DNA of 64,000 nucleotides, taken from assembly GCF_900177385.1 (NCBI RefSeq), contig NZ_FXBJ01000002.1, positions 2,298,001 through 2,362,000 of the forward strand, written 5' to 3'. The notes under the pieces are model-generated. The model saw only the letters and a list, made by a program, of their open reading frames with translations. It had not been told where the DNA came from and did not search any database. Source of the stretch: Carnobacterium iners. Its GTDB lineage: Bacteria > Bacillota > Bacilli > Lactobacillales > Carnobacteriaceae. This document shows, piece after piece, positions 44,505 through 54,451 of the stretch. The stretch's first letter is position 1. Each line of letters starts with the position of its first letter. A program made the position numbers and the translations under genes.

Positions 44505-45908
44505 CTATAAACAATTTTGTTTTTTTGCATACTCTATAATTTTATTTCCAATAACATTAGCTTGCTGGATACAGTGATTGATACTAAACCCAGCTAAACC
44601 TTGACCAGCAATATAAATTCCGGGATATTCATCAAGTAAAATCTGTTTAGCATGGAAAATATCTTCTTCTTGGGTAACTGTAAATTGTGGAACAGCATCT
44701 TCCCAACGTTTGATAATCCTAAATAAAGGCTCTTTGGTAATTCCCAAAATAGTATTTAAGTCTTTCAAAATAGACTTCTCAATTTCTTTATTACTTAACG
44801 ATACCAATGCATCTTCTCCGTTACGACCAAAGTTAACTCCGATTAAAACATCCTCTTCTTTATTTAAGGCTGGCCACTTTTTATCTAAAAAAACCACTGA
44901 TGTAACAAAAGAATCACTCCTTCTTGGTGTAACAATTCCAAATCCGTCTGGTAAATTTTTAATATCTTTTTTTGAAAACCCAAAGACAATATAGCCAACT
45001 GAGGCTGTTTCAATATTACCGAAAACTCTGGATATCTCTGGATGTTCAATCAATTTAGCATACTCCGTTACAGGAGTTGCCATGCAAATTGCCCCAACTC
45101 TAACCTGTTCTGTATGATTTATATCTAGAACATAGACATTCTCATCACTTTTTTTAATTTCAAAAACTTTTTTCCTATACTGAATATGAGGTTTCAATAT
45201 TTCTTCGAGAGCTTCAGTTAAAACAGATAATCCATTTTTAAATGTCACATAATTACCTGATCCATCTAAAAGCTCTGGGTGAGCAGCTAATCCTTTTTGC
45301 AAACTACCGTACTTCATCTCAATTTCATAAACTAATTCTCTTGATGCTTTTATTCCAATTTTATCTAGATCACTGGCATAAATTTTATTAAAGAATGGTT
45401 CAACGATATGTTCAACCATTTCATCTCCTAGAAGTCTTTTCAGATAGGTGCTTATTTCTACATCTTTTTCTAACTTCTTAAAAGTATTAAAATAACTTGT
45501 ATATGTGACAAATTTACCGTACATCGTTAGTAAATTCCCTTTCCAAATATCATTTCTTCTAATCGGAATACCGTTATATGTTGGATAATTCAATTGGTAT
45601 AATCGATTATAAAAAAAGACATCTGGTTTATTTCCCTCACTATAAATTAACTGATCTTCAAGTCCTAATTCTTTAATCAATTCTAAAGCTTCTGGATAGC
45701 GTGTGTCTATTGATTCAGCACCTAAATCGATAGAACGTGTTTTATTTTTCATTGTATAGATTTTTCCACCTACTTTTAAAGATTCTTCCAACAAGATTAA
45801 TTCAAAAGGTAAATGCTCTTTTTCAATTTTTTGCTTGATCCGATATGCCGTAGTCAAACCAGTAATACCACCACCAATAATAGCAATTCTTTTTTTTGCC
45901 CTTTTCAT
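44505..45908 (-). CDS. Protoporphyrinogen/coproporphyrinogen oxidase-like flavoprotein
   Basis: A 467-residue FAD enzyme. The dinucleotide motif RIAIIGGGITGLTTAYRI lies at about 7-24, EESLKVGGKIYTM follows, and AGQGLAGFSINHCIQQ near the C-terminus closes the FAD site. The length and FMYGKFVTY-like middle fit the HemY/CgoX family, which oxidises coproporphyrinogen III in Gram-positive haem synthesis. No other haem gene (hemE, hemH, hemQ) is in this window, and many lactic acid bacteria lack the pathway, so the true role may differ. The ribosome site AAAGGGG precedes the ATG. Confidence 0.75.
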   Translation of the reverse strand: MKRAKKRIAIIGGGITGLTTAYRIKQKIEKEHLPFELILLEESLKVGGKIYTMKNKTRSIDLGAESIDTRYPEALELIKELGLEDQLIYSEGNKPDVFFYNRLYQLNYPTYNGIPIRRNDIWKGNLLTMYGKFVTYTSYFNTFKKLEKDVEISTYLKRLLGDEMVEHIVEPFFNKIYASDLDKIGIKASRELVYEIEMKYGSLQKGLAAHPELLDGSGNYVTFKNGLSVLTEALEEILKPHIQYRKKVFEIKKSDENVYVLDINHTEQVRVGAICMATPVTEYAKLIEHPEISRVFGNIETASVGYIVFGFSKKDIKNLPDGFGIVTPRRSDSFVTSVVFLDKKWPALNKEEDVLIGVNFGRNGEDALVSLSNKEIEKSILKDLNTILGITKEPLFRIIKRWEDAVPQFTVTQEEDIFHAKQILLDEYPGIYIAGQGLAGFSINHCIQQANVIGNKIIEYAKKQNCL

Positions 45909-46002
45909 CTCTATTATTCCCCTTTAAATAGTTGAACTAACTCATTGAATGTTTTCTTTAGATAGTCATAGACACATAAAAATCTATTACTGTTTAATTA
46001 TG

Positions 46003-47085
46003 TTACCCATATGTTATTTTTTCAATAGTTTTACTGTCCAATCTTTTTATAACTTCAGTCATCAAAGTAACGGTATTTAAATAATCATCTTCGTGTATAA
46101 CGGATGTATGCGAATGGAGATACCTTGTAGCTACTGTAATAGCTAATGAAGGGACTCCGTTCCTAGTCACATGCTGACTGCCTGCATCTGTTCCACCACC
46201 TGCAATGACAGTATATTGGAAAGGTATATTTAATTCTTCTGCTATCTCTACTACAAAATCACGTAACCCTTTATGAGCGACCATTGAAGCATCATAGATA
46301 ATAATCTGAGGACCTTTACCTAACTTAGAATCCGCTTCTTTTTCGGTCATTCCTGGAGTATCCCCTGCAGTCCCGGTGTCGAATGCAAATGCAATGTCGG
46401 GATTAACCAAGTAAGTGGATGTTTTTGCTCCACGCAACCCTACTTCTTCTTGGACATTTCCAACAGCAAATGCTTTATTCGGATGACCTTCACGTGCAAT
46501 GTTTTCTAGTACTCTTAGGGTAACTGCTGTACCGATACGATTATCCCATGCTTTTGCCAATAAGAATTTCGATTGATTTAATCGTTTAAATTCAATATAC
46601 GGGGTTACCATATCACCCGGCTTAATACCCCAAGATGAAACTTCTTCCTTCGTTGTCGCCCCTACATCAATGAACATATCTTGAATATCGTAGGCTTTAT
46701 TTCTTACTTCTGCTGTTAGCACATGAGGTGGTTTACATCCAATAACTCCATGCAATACATTTCCTTTTGAGGTCGTTACCTGAACTTGTTGAGCTAGCAT
46801 AACTTGAGACCACCATCCCCCAAGTGTTTGAAATTTTATAAATCCTTCTTTGGTTATCGCTGTCACCATGAAACCTACCTCGTCTAGGTGACTTGCAAAT
46901 AGAACTTTAGGGCCTGTTTCATCCCCTACATGCTTAGCAATCACACTCCCTAATCCATCATATATTATTGAGGAAGCTGATTTTTCAGCATATCTTACAA
47001 ATACTTCACGTACTTCTTTTTCATTTCCAGGTACACCTTTAGCATCCGTCAATTCTTTTAGCATTTTCAATTCTTTATCTTCCAT
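46003..47085 (-). CDS. M42 family glutamyl aminopeptidase-like protein
   Basis: A 360-residue peptidase, the second M42 paralogue of the window. Ligands: His and Asp in [12 protein letters not shown], Asp in [13 protein letters not shown], the Glu pair in [12 protein letters not shown], Asp in [11 protein letters not shown], and His in [13 protein letters not shown]. The block [22 protein letters not shown] is the usual closing signature. It resembles PepA/YtoP aminopeptidases, which form large dodecamers. The ribosome site TGGAGG precedes the ATG. It likely completes digestion of imported peptides. Confidence 0.88.
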   Translation of the reverse strand: MEDKELKMLKELTDAKGVPGNEKEVREVFVRYAEKSASSIIYDGLGSVIAKHVGDETGPKVLFASHLDEVGFMVTAITKEGFIKFQTLGGWWSQVMLAQQVQVTTSKGNVLHGVIGCKPPHVLTAEVRNKAYDIQDMFIDVGATTKEEVSSWGIKPGDMVTPYIEFKRLNQSKFLLAKAWDNRIGTAVTLRVLENIAREGHPNKAFAVGNVQEEVGLRGAKTSTYLVNPDIAFAFDTGTAGDTPGMTEKEADSKLGKGPQIIIYDASMVAHKGLRDFVVEIAEELNIPFQYTVIAGGGTDAGSQHVTRNGVPSLAITVATRYLHSHTSVIHEDDYLNTVTLMTEVIKRLDSKTIEKITYG

Positions 47086-47236
47086 AAAAAATGACCTCCA
47101 TTATATAATTATTAGGTGTATTGTATCATTTTAACACATAAAAAAGAACTTACTTAAAACTATTAAAAAAAAGCAAGAAGAATGTTTTACCACCCCACTT
47201 ACTTTTATATTCATCTATTTCGACTTATTTATACTG

Positions 47237-48889
47237 TTATTCTGAGACTGAAGCCCATTTAAATGAGTACTCTGGGCCTACCAAATGTGTCCCAATGTCT
47301 TCAACGTATGATTTTTCTAATATAGCATTATAACGTTGGTAGATAGGTCCAATAGCTGCTTCTTCTAGTAATAATTTTTCAGCACTAAGCATATTAGCCC
47401 ATCTTTGATCTGGATCATCAAGATCAGTCGTTCCAATTTTTTCAATTAATACGTCATATTCTGGAATAGAAATACTTGCTTTATTATTTGAATTTTCTGT
47501 CTCAAATAACTCAAGGAAGTTAATTGGATCTGCATAATCTGCTCCCCATCCTGCCATTTGAATATCATAATCTTGACGTTTATTTACATCAAGTCGAACA
47601 TTGAATGGTACTGAACGAATACTTATTTCTAAACCTGGTAAGTTTTGCATTAATTGACCTTGCATGTATTCTGAAGATTTTTTAGCATTCTCAGAATCAT
47701 CTGAAAGTAACTCTAATGTTATCGAGTCTAAACCTAGTTCTGCTAATCCCTTTTTTAAATAATCTTGTGCTGCATCAATGTCATAGTTTAATAAATTTCC
47801 GTTTTCCTCTCGGTAGTCTTCACCCGTTGAAGGATTTACAGACAGACCTTCTGGAACTAAACCGTTAGCAGGTAGAGAACCATTTTGTAAAACTGTTTTT
47901 GCATAGGCTTCTTTATCAAATCCCATTGAAATAGCTTTACGAATGTTTTCATTCGCTAAAGCAGTTGGTGCACCATTGCGTTCTTGGTTATATTTAAAGA
48001 AGAAAACAGAAGATGTTGGAACAGATTTCAAATCAGGATCTCCCTGTTTTGTTTGTACGTATTCACCAGATAATTTAATCGTATCTACTTCGCCTGCATC
48101 GTATAAGTTAATAGCAGTAGACGTTTCTTTTACTACATCTACATTGATTTTATCTAATTTTACTTTATCTACGTCCCAATAATCTTTATTTTTTTCATAT
48201 GACCAACTTAAACCCGTACCGTCCCAGTCTGTTAAGACAAATGGCCCATTGTAGATTGCATTATCGCTATCTGATGCATATTTTTTTCCTTTTTCTGTTA
48301 CATACGATTCATTTTGAGGTAAGAACATAGCTAAGGATAGTAAATCTTCAAAGTACGGAACTTTAGATTCTAATTGTACTTCTAAGGTTGTTTCATCAAT
48401 CGCTTTTACTCCTAATTCTTCTGGCGCTATATTTCCTTTATTGACTTCAGAAGCATTTTTAATGATTCCACCCATCATATAGGCAGACTGTGAACCAGTA
48501 CTTGGATTAACTAAACGACGCCATGAAAATACGAAATCATTAGCCGTAACAGGATCTCCGTTAGACCACTTTGCATCTTCTCTTATTTTATAAGTGTATG
48601 TTAAACCATCTTCACTAATAGATGGCTCCTCAGAAGCCATAGCAAGCTCAGGTTTGTTGTCTAGATTTAAACGATATAAACCTTCCATTACATTATTCAT
48701 GACTGTAGAACCTACTGTATCAGTGTTTAAAGCCGAATCCATCGTTGGAATTTCAGCTGTTTCAATTAAATTTAGTTCTTCAGTCGTTTTGCTATTTTCT
48801 GAATCACCATTATTTGAACTACAAGCAACTAAAATAGCTGTAGATAATAGTGTGATACCTAGTAAACTTAGTAATTTTATATTTTTCAT
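47237..48889 (-). CDS. oppA: Oligopeptide-binding lipoprotein OppA (paralogue 1)
   Basis: A 550-residue extracellular solute-binding protein. Its signal peptide ends in a lipobox (TAILVAC, lipidated Cys at about 23) and is followed by a flexible Ser/Asn/Glu-rich linker. The family 5 block AKWSNGDPVTANDFVFSWRRLV lies near 95-115. It is closely similar to the next gene along its whole length, so the two arose by tandem duplication. The ATG at 48887-48889 with AGGAGG is the start; the frame is open 8 codons further. It delivers peptides to OppBCDF. Confidence 0.93.
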   Translation of the reverse strand: MKNIKLLSLLGITLLSTAILVACSSNNGDSENSKTTEELNLIETAEIPTMDSALNTDTVGSTVMNNVMEGLYRLNLDNKPELAMASEEPSISEDGLTYTYKIREDAKWSNGDPVTANDFVFSWRRLVNPSTGSQSAYMMGGIIKNASEVNKGNIAPEELGVKAIDETTLEVQLESKVPYFEDLLSLAMFLPQNESYVTEKGKKYASDSDNAIYNGPFVLTDWDGTGLSWSYEKNKDYWDVDKVKLDKINVDVVKETSTAINLYDAGEVDTIKLSGEYVQTKQGDPDLKSVPTSSVFFFKYNQERNGAPTALANENIRKAISMGFDKEAYAKTVLQNGSLPANGLVPEGLSVNPSTGEDYREENGNLLNYDIDAAQDYLKKGLAELGLDSITLELLSDDSENAKKSSEYMQGQLMQNLPGLEISIRSVPFNVRLDVNKRQDYDIQMAGWGADYADPINFLELFETENSNNKASISIPEYDVLIEKIGTTDLDDPDQRWANMLSAEKLLLEEAAIGPIYQRYNAILEKSYVEDIGTHLVGPEYSFKWASVSE

Positions 48890-48953
48890 ACTTATTTCCT
48901 CCTGATTTCCCAATTGTTCCTTATTTAATTTCTAGATAAGAATAATACACTTG

Positions 48954-48982
48954 ATTCTATCATCATGAGGAAAATGGCGCAA
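48954..48982 (-). promoter_or_regulatory. Possible promoter of oppA paralogue 1
   Basis: Minus-strand -35 TTGCGC (48977-48982), 17-base spacer and -10 TAGAAT (48954-48959). It is a fair match, located after the terminator of the upstream oppA gene. Confidence 0.55.
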
Positions 48983-49032
48983 ATCAGCATCATGCATTTC
49001 TAATGAATATATTAGCGTTCTCACATAAAGTA

Positions 49033-49064
49033 AAAAAAAGAAGCAGAAAACTGCTTCTTTTTTT
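49033..49064 (-). terminator. Terminator of oppA paralogue 2
   Basis: Perfect 14-bp stem with a GAAA-type 4-base loop and a T-run, 12 bases after the stop. It separates the transcripts of the two oppA copies. Confidence 0.92.
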
Positions 49065-49076
49065 ATATATAGTTAC

Positions 49077-50753
49077 TTATTTACCGTCAACATAAGCCCA
49101 TTTAAATGAGTTTTCTGCTCCAACTAAGTGAGAAACGATATCTTTTGCATATGGTTTCTCTAGTACAGAGTTGTAACGTTGATAGATTGGTGCAATTCCA
49201 GCTGTTTCCATCAGAATTTTCTCAGCATCTAACATGCCAGTCCAACGTTTTTCTAAATCTGATACTTCACTCAGAGAACTCTTAATTAAAGTATCGTATT
49301 CATCATTAGCATAACCAGATTTATTATTTCCATTATCTGAAGCAAATAATTCTAAGAAATTAATTGGGTCAGCATAGTCGGCACCCCATCCAGACATTTG
49401 TAAATCGTAGTCTTGTTTTGAGTCAGCTTCTAAACGGACTTTGAAAGGTACATTACGTAATGTAATAGTTAAGTTTGGTAAGTTTTGAGTTAATTGACCT
49501 TGCATATACTCTAAAGATTTTTTAGCATTTTCACCATCATCGCCAAGAATTTCTAATGTTAGACTATCTTTGCCAATCTCTTCTAAACCTTTTGCAAAGT
49601 ATTTTTGTGCTTCTTCAATGTTAAATTCTAATAAATCGCCATTTTGATCACGGAAATCTTTACCTGTATCTGGATCAACAGCTAAACCTTGAGGGACTAG
49701 ACCATTAGCTGGTAACGAACCATTTTGTAAAACCGTTTCAGCATATACTTCTTTGTCATAAGCCATTGCAATACCTTTACGGATATTTTCATTTGCTAAA
49801 TCAGTTTTTTCACCATTTCTCTCTTGGTTAAACTTGAAATAGAAAACAGCTGATGTTGGTACAACTTGTAAATCTGGATTATCTTTTTGAGTTTGTACGT
49901 ACTCACCAGATAATTTCATGCGGTCAATTCCACCAGTTTCATATAAGTTCAAGGCAGTTGATGTTTCTTTTACTACATCAAAATTAATTGTATCTAGTTT
50001 AACACTGTCTGCATCCCAATAATCTTTGTTCTTTTGGTAAACCCAGCTTAAGCCAGTTCCATCCCATTCAGTTAAAGTAAATGGTCCGTTATAAATTAAG
50101 CTATCGCTATTTGAAGCAAATTTATCACCTAATTCTTCAACATAAGCTTGATTTTGTGGATAATACATAGGTAATGTTAATAAATCTTTAAAGTAAGGAA
50201 CTGCACGAACTAATTTAACTTCAAGTGTTTTTTCATCTACAGCTTTAGCTCCAAGTTCACTTGGATCTTTCTCGCCATTAATAATTTCTGTTGCATTTTC
50301 AACGACATCTTGAATCATATAGTTATAAGCTGCTGCTACAGTAGGATCTGATAATTTTTGCCATGCGTAGACAAAGTCAGCTGCAGTAACTGGATCTCCA
50401 TTTGACCAGTTTGCGTCTTCTCTAATTTTAAATGTATATGTTAAGCTATCTTCACTGACTTCTGGTTCTGCTTCAAGCATGCCTAGAACTAATTCACCTT
50501 CTAAACCTTGACGATATAGTCCTTCAAAAACGTTATTCATTACGTTCCCACCAACTACATCTGTATTTAAAACAGAATCCATTGTTGGAATTTCACCAGT
50601 TTCTATTAAATTAAGTACTTGTTCTTTATCCATTTCACCATCAGATGATTTAGAAGAAGTATCTTCACTATCTGCTCCTCCACCACAAGCTGCCAACATC
50701 AAGGCAGAAGTTGCTGTTATACCAAGCAAACTCAACATTTTATTTCTTTTCAT
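49077..50753 (-). CDS. oppA: Oligopeptide-binding lipoprotein OppA (paralogue 2)
   Basis: A 558-residue lipoprotein with signal peptide and lipobox LMLAAC (Cys at about 24), then an acidic linker rich in Ser/Asp/Glu. The family 5 block ANWSNGDPVTAADFVYAWQKL, the segment YNGPFTLTEWDGTGLSWVYQ and the C-terminal PIYQRYNSVLEKPYAKD are shared with paralogue 1. The true start is the ATG at 50751-50753 after GGGGG; the frame is open 22 codons further upstream. It has its own promoter and terminator. Confidence 0.93.
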   Translation of the reverse strand: MKRNKMLSLLGITATSALMLAACGGGADSEDTSSKSSDGEMDKEQVLNLIETGEIPTMDSVLNTDVVGGNVMNNVFEGLYRQGLEGELVLGMLEAEPEVSEDSLTYTFKIREDANWSNGDPVTAADFVYAWQKLSDPTVAAAYNYMIQDVVENATEIINGEKDPSELGAKAVDEKTLEVKLVRAVPYFKDLLTLPMYYPQNQAYVEELGDKFASNSDSLIYNGPFTLTEWDGTGLSWVYQKNKDYWDADSVKLDTINFDVVKETSTALNLYETGGIDRMKLSGEYVQTQKDNPDLQVVPTSAVFYFKFNQERNGEKTDLANENIRKGIAMAYDKEVYAETVLQNGSLPANGLVPQGLAVDPDTGKDFRDQNGDLLEFNIEEAQKYFAKGLEEIGKDSLTLEILGDDGENAKKSLEYMQGQLTQNLPNLTITLRNVPFKVRLEADSKQDYDLQMSGWGADYADPINFLELFASDNGNNKSGYANDEYDTLIKSSLSEVSDLEKRWTGMLDAEKILMETAGIAPIYQRYNSVLEKPYAKDIVSHLVGAENSFKWAYVDGK

Positions 50754-50822
50754 ATTGTTTTCCCCCTGTTTTTCTTTATTATACAAATTTCTGTATGGGA
50801 TGAATATTAGTTTACTCAAATA

Positions 50823-50851
50823 ATATTATCATCTTATTATCATTTAAGCAA
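50823..50851 (-). promoter_or_regulatory. Promoter of oppA paralogue 2
   Basis: Minus-strand -35 TTGCTT (50846-50851), a 17-base spacer and -10 TAATAT (50823-50828), about 70 bases before the start codon. Confidence 0.6.
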
Positions 50852-51025
50852 TACGTTTATCCATTATTTTTTAATAATCTTAATATTTGTTACATCCGTT
50901 AAAAAAAATGTTGCTTTATCTTACGTAAATAATCAAATCTTATCCGATTAAAATAAAACCTTTCTCATTTTAATCTACTAAATAGAAAGGGGTGTAACTG
51001 TTTTTTAAAATTATTTTTTCGTAAA

Positions 51026-51064
51026 AAAAGAAGCTAAGACACTTTAACTGTCCCAACTTCTTTT
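51026..51064 (-). terminator. Terminator of infC-rpmI-rplT
   Basis: A 16-bp stem (51026-51041 and 51049-51064, several G-T pairs) with a 7-base loop sits 4 bases after the rplT stop, and the minus-strand arm runs into seven T. Confidence 0.88.
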
Positions 51065-51067
51065 GAA

Positions 51068-51430
51068 TTATTTATTTTCTAAAGCTATTTTAGCTTGTTC
51101 AGTTAATACTGTAAAAGCTGCTGCATCTGTAACAGCAATATCAGCTAACATTTTACGGTTCATGTCGATTTCAGCTAATTTAAGACCATGCATGAATGTG
51201 CTGTAGCTCATATTGTTAATACGAGCTGCTGCGTTAATACGTGCAATCCATAATTTACGGAAATCACGTTTCTTTTGACGACGATCTCTGTACGCATACT
51301 GATAAGATTTCATTACTGCTTGTTTAGATACTTTGAATAAAGTGTGTTTTGAACCATAATAACCTTTTGCTAATTTTAATATTCTTTTGTGACGTTTACG
51401 AGTAACCGTCCCACCTTTAACACGTGCCAT
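51068..51430 (-). CDS. rplT: 50S ribosomal protein L20
   Basis: A 120-residue basic ribosomal protein, first half almost entirely basic helix ([25 protein letters not shown]), second half globular ([24 protein letters not shown]). Beyond its structural role it represses its own operon in Firmicutes by binding the leader RNA; that leader is seen upstream of infC. The ribosome site is GAGGAGG. Confidence 0.98.
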   Translation of the reverse strand: MARVKGGTVTRKRHKRILKLAKGYYGSKHTLFKVSKQAVMKSYQYAYRDRRQKKRDFRKLWIARINAAARINNMSYSTFMHGLKLAEIDMNRKMLADIAVTDAAAFTVLTEQAKIALENK

Positions 51431-51518
51431 ATTAATTTCCTCCTCGAAGATGTTCTCTTTTTAGAAAACTCTTATACATAATTATCTTGATTATCATCAT
51501 TAAAGCTCTTTTTCAAAA

Positions 51519-51716
51519 TTACCAGTTAGCTAATTGTTGACGGATACGTTTCATATCGCCTGATGATACCATTGCTGACTTACGTAATTTACGTTTTTGT
51601 TTTTGAGATTTATTTGCAAACATATGGCTTGTTTTTGCGTGATGACGTTTCAAACCGCCATTACCTGTTCTCTTGAATCGTTTAGCTGATCCACGGTGTG
51701 TTTTTTGTTTTGGCAT
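51519..51716 (-). CDS. rpmI: 50S ribosomal protein L35
   Basis: A 65-residue, highly basic ribosomal protein beginning [20 protein letters not shown], which is the family signature. AAGGAGG lies before the ATG. It is the middle gene of infC-rpmI-rplT, 24 bases after infC and 88 before rplT. Confidence 0.98.
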   Translation of the reverse strand: MPKQKTHRGSAKRFKRTGNGGLKRHHAKTSHMFANKSQKQKRKLRKSAMVSSGDMKRIRQQLANW

Positions 51717-51740
51717 TATATTTTCCTCCTTAAAATACTC

Positions 51741-52262
51741 TTACTTTTCAGTTTTTGGTGCTAAAATTAAGAACATACTACGTCCATCCATTTTAGCGGC
51801 TGATTCAATACTAGCAATATCGGCTGTTTCTAGCGCTAATCGATCTAAAACTTTTTTACCAATCTCTTTATGAGTAATGGCACGTCCTTTAAAACGAATA
51901 GATGCTTTAACTTTGTCTCCTTTTTCAAGGAATTTACGGGCATTGCGTAATTTTGTATTGAAGTCATTTAAATCAATTGTTGGACTTAAGCGAACTTCTT
52001 TAAGACCGACGATTTTCTGATGTTTACGGGCTTCACGTTCTTTTTTCTGTTGTTCAAAACGGAACTTACCATAATCCATAATACGAGCTACGGGTGGTTT
52101 TGCTGTTGGAGCTACTAAGACTAAGTCTAAGTTTTCTGCTTCTGCAATTGCCAAGGCTTCACTCTTGGTTTTAAGTCCAAGTTGGTCACCATTACTACCT
52201 ATAACGCGCAATTCACGTGCACGAATGCCGTCATTTACCATCATATCTTTTGCTATGGTCAT
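51741..52262 (-). CDS. infC: Translation initiation factor IF-3
   Basis: A 173-residue two-domain factor that keeps 30S subunits free and proofreads the start codon. N domain [21 protein letters not shown], the linker [17 protein letters not shown], then the C domain with [13 protein letters not shown] and [19 protein letters not shown]. The listed start is the ATG at 52260-52262, but that lies only 3 bases after GGAGG. The AUA codon two triplets downstream (52254-52256) is 9 bases away and aligns with the AUU start known for Bacillus infC, so AUA is the likelier true start. A long attenuator leader lies upstream. Confidence 0.96.
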   Translation of the reverse strand: MTIAKDMMVNDGIRARELRVIGSNGDQLGLKTKSEALAIAEAENLDLVLVAPTAKPPVARIMDYGKFRFEQQKKEREARKHQKIVGLKEVRLSPTIDLNDFNTKLRNARKFLEKGDKVKASIRFKGRAITHKEIGKKVLDRLALETADIASIESAAKMDGRSMFLILAPKTEK

Positions 52263-52438
52263 ACACCTCCATTAGATTTGAGAGAAAGAACAGCAGAAAA
52301 ATAGACGAATTCGCAATGAACTCGCCTATAAATAATTTCCAACTTACGCCATGCGCAAGTTATCATCGTTTATATCTAGCCCAGAGACTTTTAGTCAACT
52401 TAGGCGAGAAGCGAGTGCTTCTGCTTTGTTTTCTCAAC
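52263..52438 (-). ncRNA. L20-type leader RNA of infC-rpmI-rplT
   Basis: About 175 nt between the promoter and the infC ribosome site. It contains an intrinsic terminator (52296-52329) and, further upstream, the octamer CTCGCCTA (minus strand 52408-52401), complementary to TAGGCGAG in the terminator's 5' arm, so the two can form an antiterminator. This is the layout expected for L20 autoregulation, where bound L20 favours the terminator. Assignment as L20 leader comes from position and architecture; I could not run a covariance model. Confidence 0.75.
52296..52329 (-). terminator. Attenuator hairpin in the infC leader
   Basis: A 12-bp stem with two G-T pairs (arms 52301-52312 and 52318-52329) and a 5-base loop, followed on the minus strand by five T. 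It lies inside the leader, 26 bases before the infC ribosome site. Confidence 0.82.
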
Positions 52439-52444
52439 TTTTTA

Positions 52445-52473
52445 ATCATACCATGATTTAATTTATTTGTAAA
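52445..52473 (-). promoter_or_regulatory. Promoter of infC-rpmI-rplT
   Basis: Minus-strand -35 TTTACA (52468-52473), 17-base spacer ending in TGG (extended -10) and -10 TATGAT (52445-52450). The -35 starts 4 bases after the thrS stop, so it is independent of thrS. Confidence 0.82.
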
Positions 52474-52476
52474 CTA

Positions 52477-54414
52477 CTACCGACTAAAATTATTAATTTC
52501 TACCATCACTTTCTCTAAGTACTCTTTTAAATCAAGTACTTGGGTAGTTTTTTCACCGTATTTACGGACAGCAACTGATCTATTTGCTAATTCATCATCA
52601 CCTACAACTAATTGGTAAGGAATTTTTTGTGTTTGTGAAGCACGAATTTTATAACCCATTTTTTCATTTCGATCATCGACTTCAACACGCATACCAAGTG
52701 ACGCCATTTTATCTTTGATTTCATATGCATAGTTAGAATGAAGGTCTAGGTTAACCGGAATAATCGTTGCTTGTACAGGTGCTAACCAAGTAGGGAAAGC
52801 TCCTTTGTATTCTTCTATTAGATAAGCGACAAACCTTTCCATTGTTGAAACAATTCCACGGTGGATAACAACAGGACGATGATTATTTTCTCCATCTTCT
52901 CCAACATAAGTTAAATTAAATCTTTCAGGCAATAAGAAATCTAATTGAATAGTAGAAAGTGTTTCTTCAAGACCTATAGCTGTTTTTACCAACACATCTA
53001 GTTTTGGACCATAAAAAGCTGCTTCTCCTTCGGCTTCAAAATAATCTAATCCTTTTTCGTCCATTGCATCTTTAATCATTTTTTGGGCTTTTTCCCACAT
53101 TGCATCATCATCAAAATATTTATCTGTATTATTTGGATCTCTATAACTCAAACGAAAACGGTAATCAGTGATATTAAAATCTTCGTAGACTGCTAACATT
53201 AACTCAATTGTACGAAGGAATTCTTCTTGAATTTGGTCAGGACGTACAAACGTATGGCCGTCGTTTAAAGTCATTTCACGTACTCGTTGCAAACCAGAAA
53301 GTGCACCACTTTTCTCATAACGGTGCATTTGCCCTAATTCAGCGATTCTAATTGGCAACTCGCGGTAACTATGAACATCATTCTTATATACTATCATGTG
53401 ATGTGGGCAGTTCATTGGGCGCAATACAAGCATTTCTCCCTCACCCATATCCATTGGCGGAAACATGTCATCGTGATAGTGATCCCAATGGCCAGAAGTT
53501 TTATATAAGTTTACATCAGCTAAAACGGGCGTATAAACGTGTTGGTAACCTAGACTAATTTCACGATCTGTGATGTATCGTTCGACTATCCGCCGGATTG
53601 TTGCGCCTTTTGGAAGCCAGAAGGGTAATCCAGAACCTACTTCAGGTGAGATCATAAATAAATCTAGTTCTTTTCCTAATTTACGGTGGTCACGTAACTT
53701 AGCTTCTTCGCGCATTTGTAAAAACTCTTTTAAAGCTTTTTTATCAAAGAAAGCTGTCCCATAAATACGTTGCATCATCTTATTATCTGAGTTGCCTCTC
53801 CAATAAGCTCCAGCAAGGGACAATAGTTTAAAGACTTGTATTCTGCCGGTCGTCGGAACATGAACACCTCGGCATAAATCAACAAAGTCCCCTTGAGTGT
53901 AAACAGCAATGATTTCATCTTCGGCTAGAGCTGTTATTAACTCTACTTTATAGGGATCGTCTTTAAACAGATTAAGTGCTTCGGCACGAGTTAATTCTTT
54001 ACGTACGATTGGATTATTTTCTTTGACAATTGTCATCATCTCTGCTTCGATACGGGGTAAATCTTCTTCGGTAATCGGTGTTTTTGTATCTGTGTCATAA
54101 TAAAATCCTGAGTCAATTGCAGGGCCTACACCAAATTTAATATCCGGATACAATCTTCTTAATGCGTTTGCCATTAAATGAGCACTTGAGTGGCGGATAA
54201 TTTGTAGTGCATCTTCATGATCAGGAGTAATAATTTCTAATGTTCCATTTTCTTCTAATGGTTGACTGTAATCTACAAGTTCCCCATTAAATTTTCCTGC
54301 TAAACCTTTCTTTGCTAAACCTTCACTGATGCTTTCAGCCACATCTCTTGTAGAAACACCGATTGGCATATTTTTTTCTGCACCATCGGGTAAACTAATT
54401 TTAATTTCTGACAT
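52477..54414 (-). CDS. thrS: Threonine-tRNA ligase
   Basis: A 645-residue class II synthetase. N-terminal TGS domain (about 1-65, [15 protein letters not shown]), the editing/SAD domain with [16 protein letters not shown] and [12 protein letters not shown], the catalytic core with [16 protein letters not shown] (zinc Cys) and ARG motif [16 protein letters not shown], then the anticodon-binding domain (about 540-645). The ATG at 54412-54414 follows GGAGG; the frame is open 7 codons upstream. Expression is controlled by a T-box leader with a threonine specifier. Confidence 0.97.
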   Translation of the reverse strand: MSEIKISLPDGAEKNMPIGVSTRDVAESISEGLAKKGLAGKFNGELVDYSQPLEENGTLEIITPDHEDALQIIRHSSAHLMANALRRLYPDIKFGVGPAIDSGFYYDTDTKTPITEEDLPRIEAEMMTIVKENNPIVRKELTRAEALNLFKDDPYKVELITALAEDEIIAVYTQGDFVDLCRGVHVPTTGRIQVFKLLSLAGAYWRGNSDNKMMQRIYGTAFFDKKALKEFLQMREEAKLRDHRKLGKELDLFMISPEVGSGLPFWLPKGATIRRIVERYITDREISLGYQHVYTPVLADVNLYKTSGHWDHYHDDMFPPMDMGEGEMLVLRPMNCPHHMIVYKNDVHSYRELPIRIAELGQMHRYEKSGALSGLQRVREMTLNDGHTFVRPDQIQEEFLRTIELMLAVYEDFNITDYRFRLSYRDPNNTDKYFDDDAMWEKAQKMIKDAMDEKGLDYFEAEGEAAFYGPKLDVLVKTAIGLEETLSTIQLDFLLPERFNLTYVGEDGENNHRPVVIHRGIVSTMERFVAYLIEEYKGAFPTWLAPVQATIIPVNLDLHSNYAYEIKDKMASLGMRVEVDDRNEKMGYKIRASQTQKIPYQLVVGDDELANRSVAVRKYGEKTTQVLDLKEYLEKVMVEINNFSR

Positions 54415-54451
54415 AATCTTGTTCCTCCAATTCATTTATATTAAAAAAAGT

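Noticed and set aside
47237-50753. Long direct repeat as a possible mobile or amplified segment
   Set aside because: The similarity is that of two diverged oppA paralogues; no terminal repeats or target duplications flank them.
52217-52456. 79-residue plus-strand ORF over the infC leader
   Set aside because: It is antisense to a structured leader RNA; no ribosome site or family.
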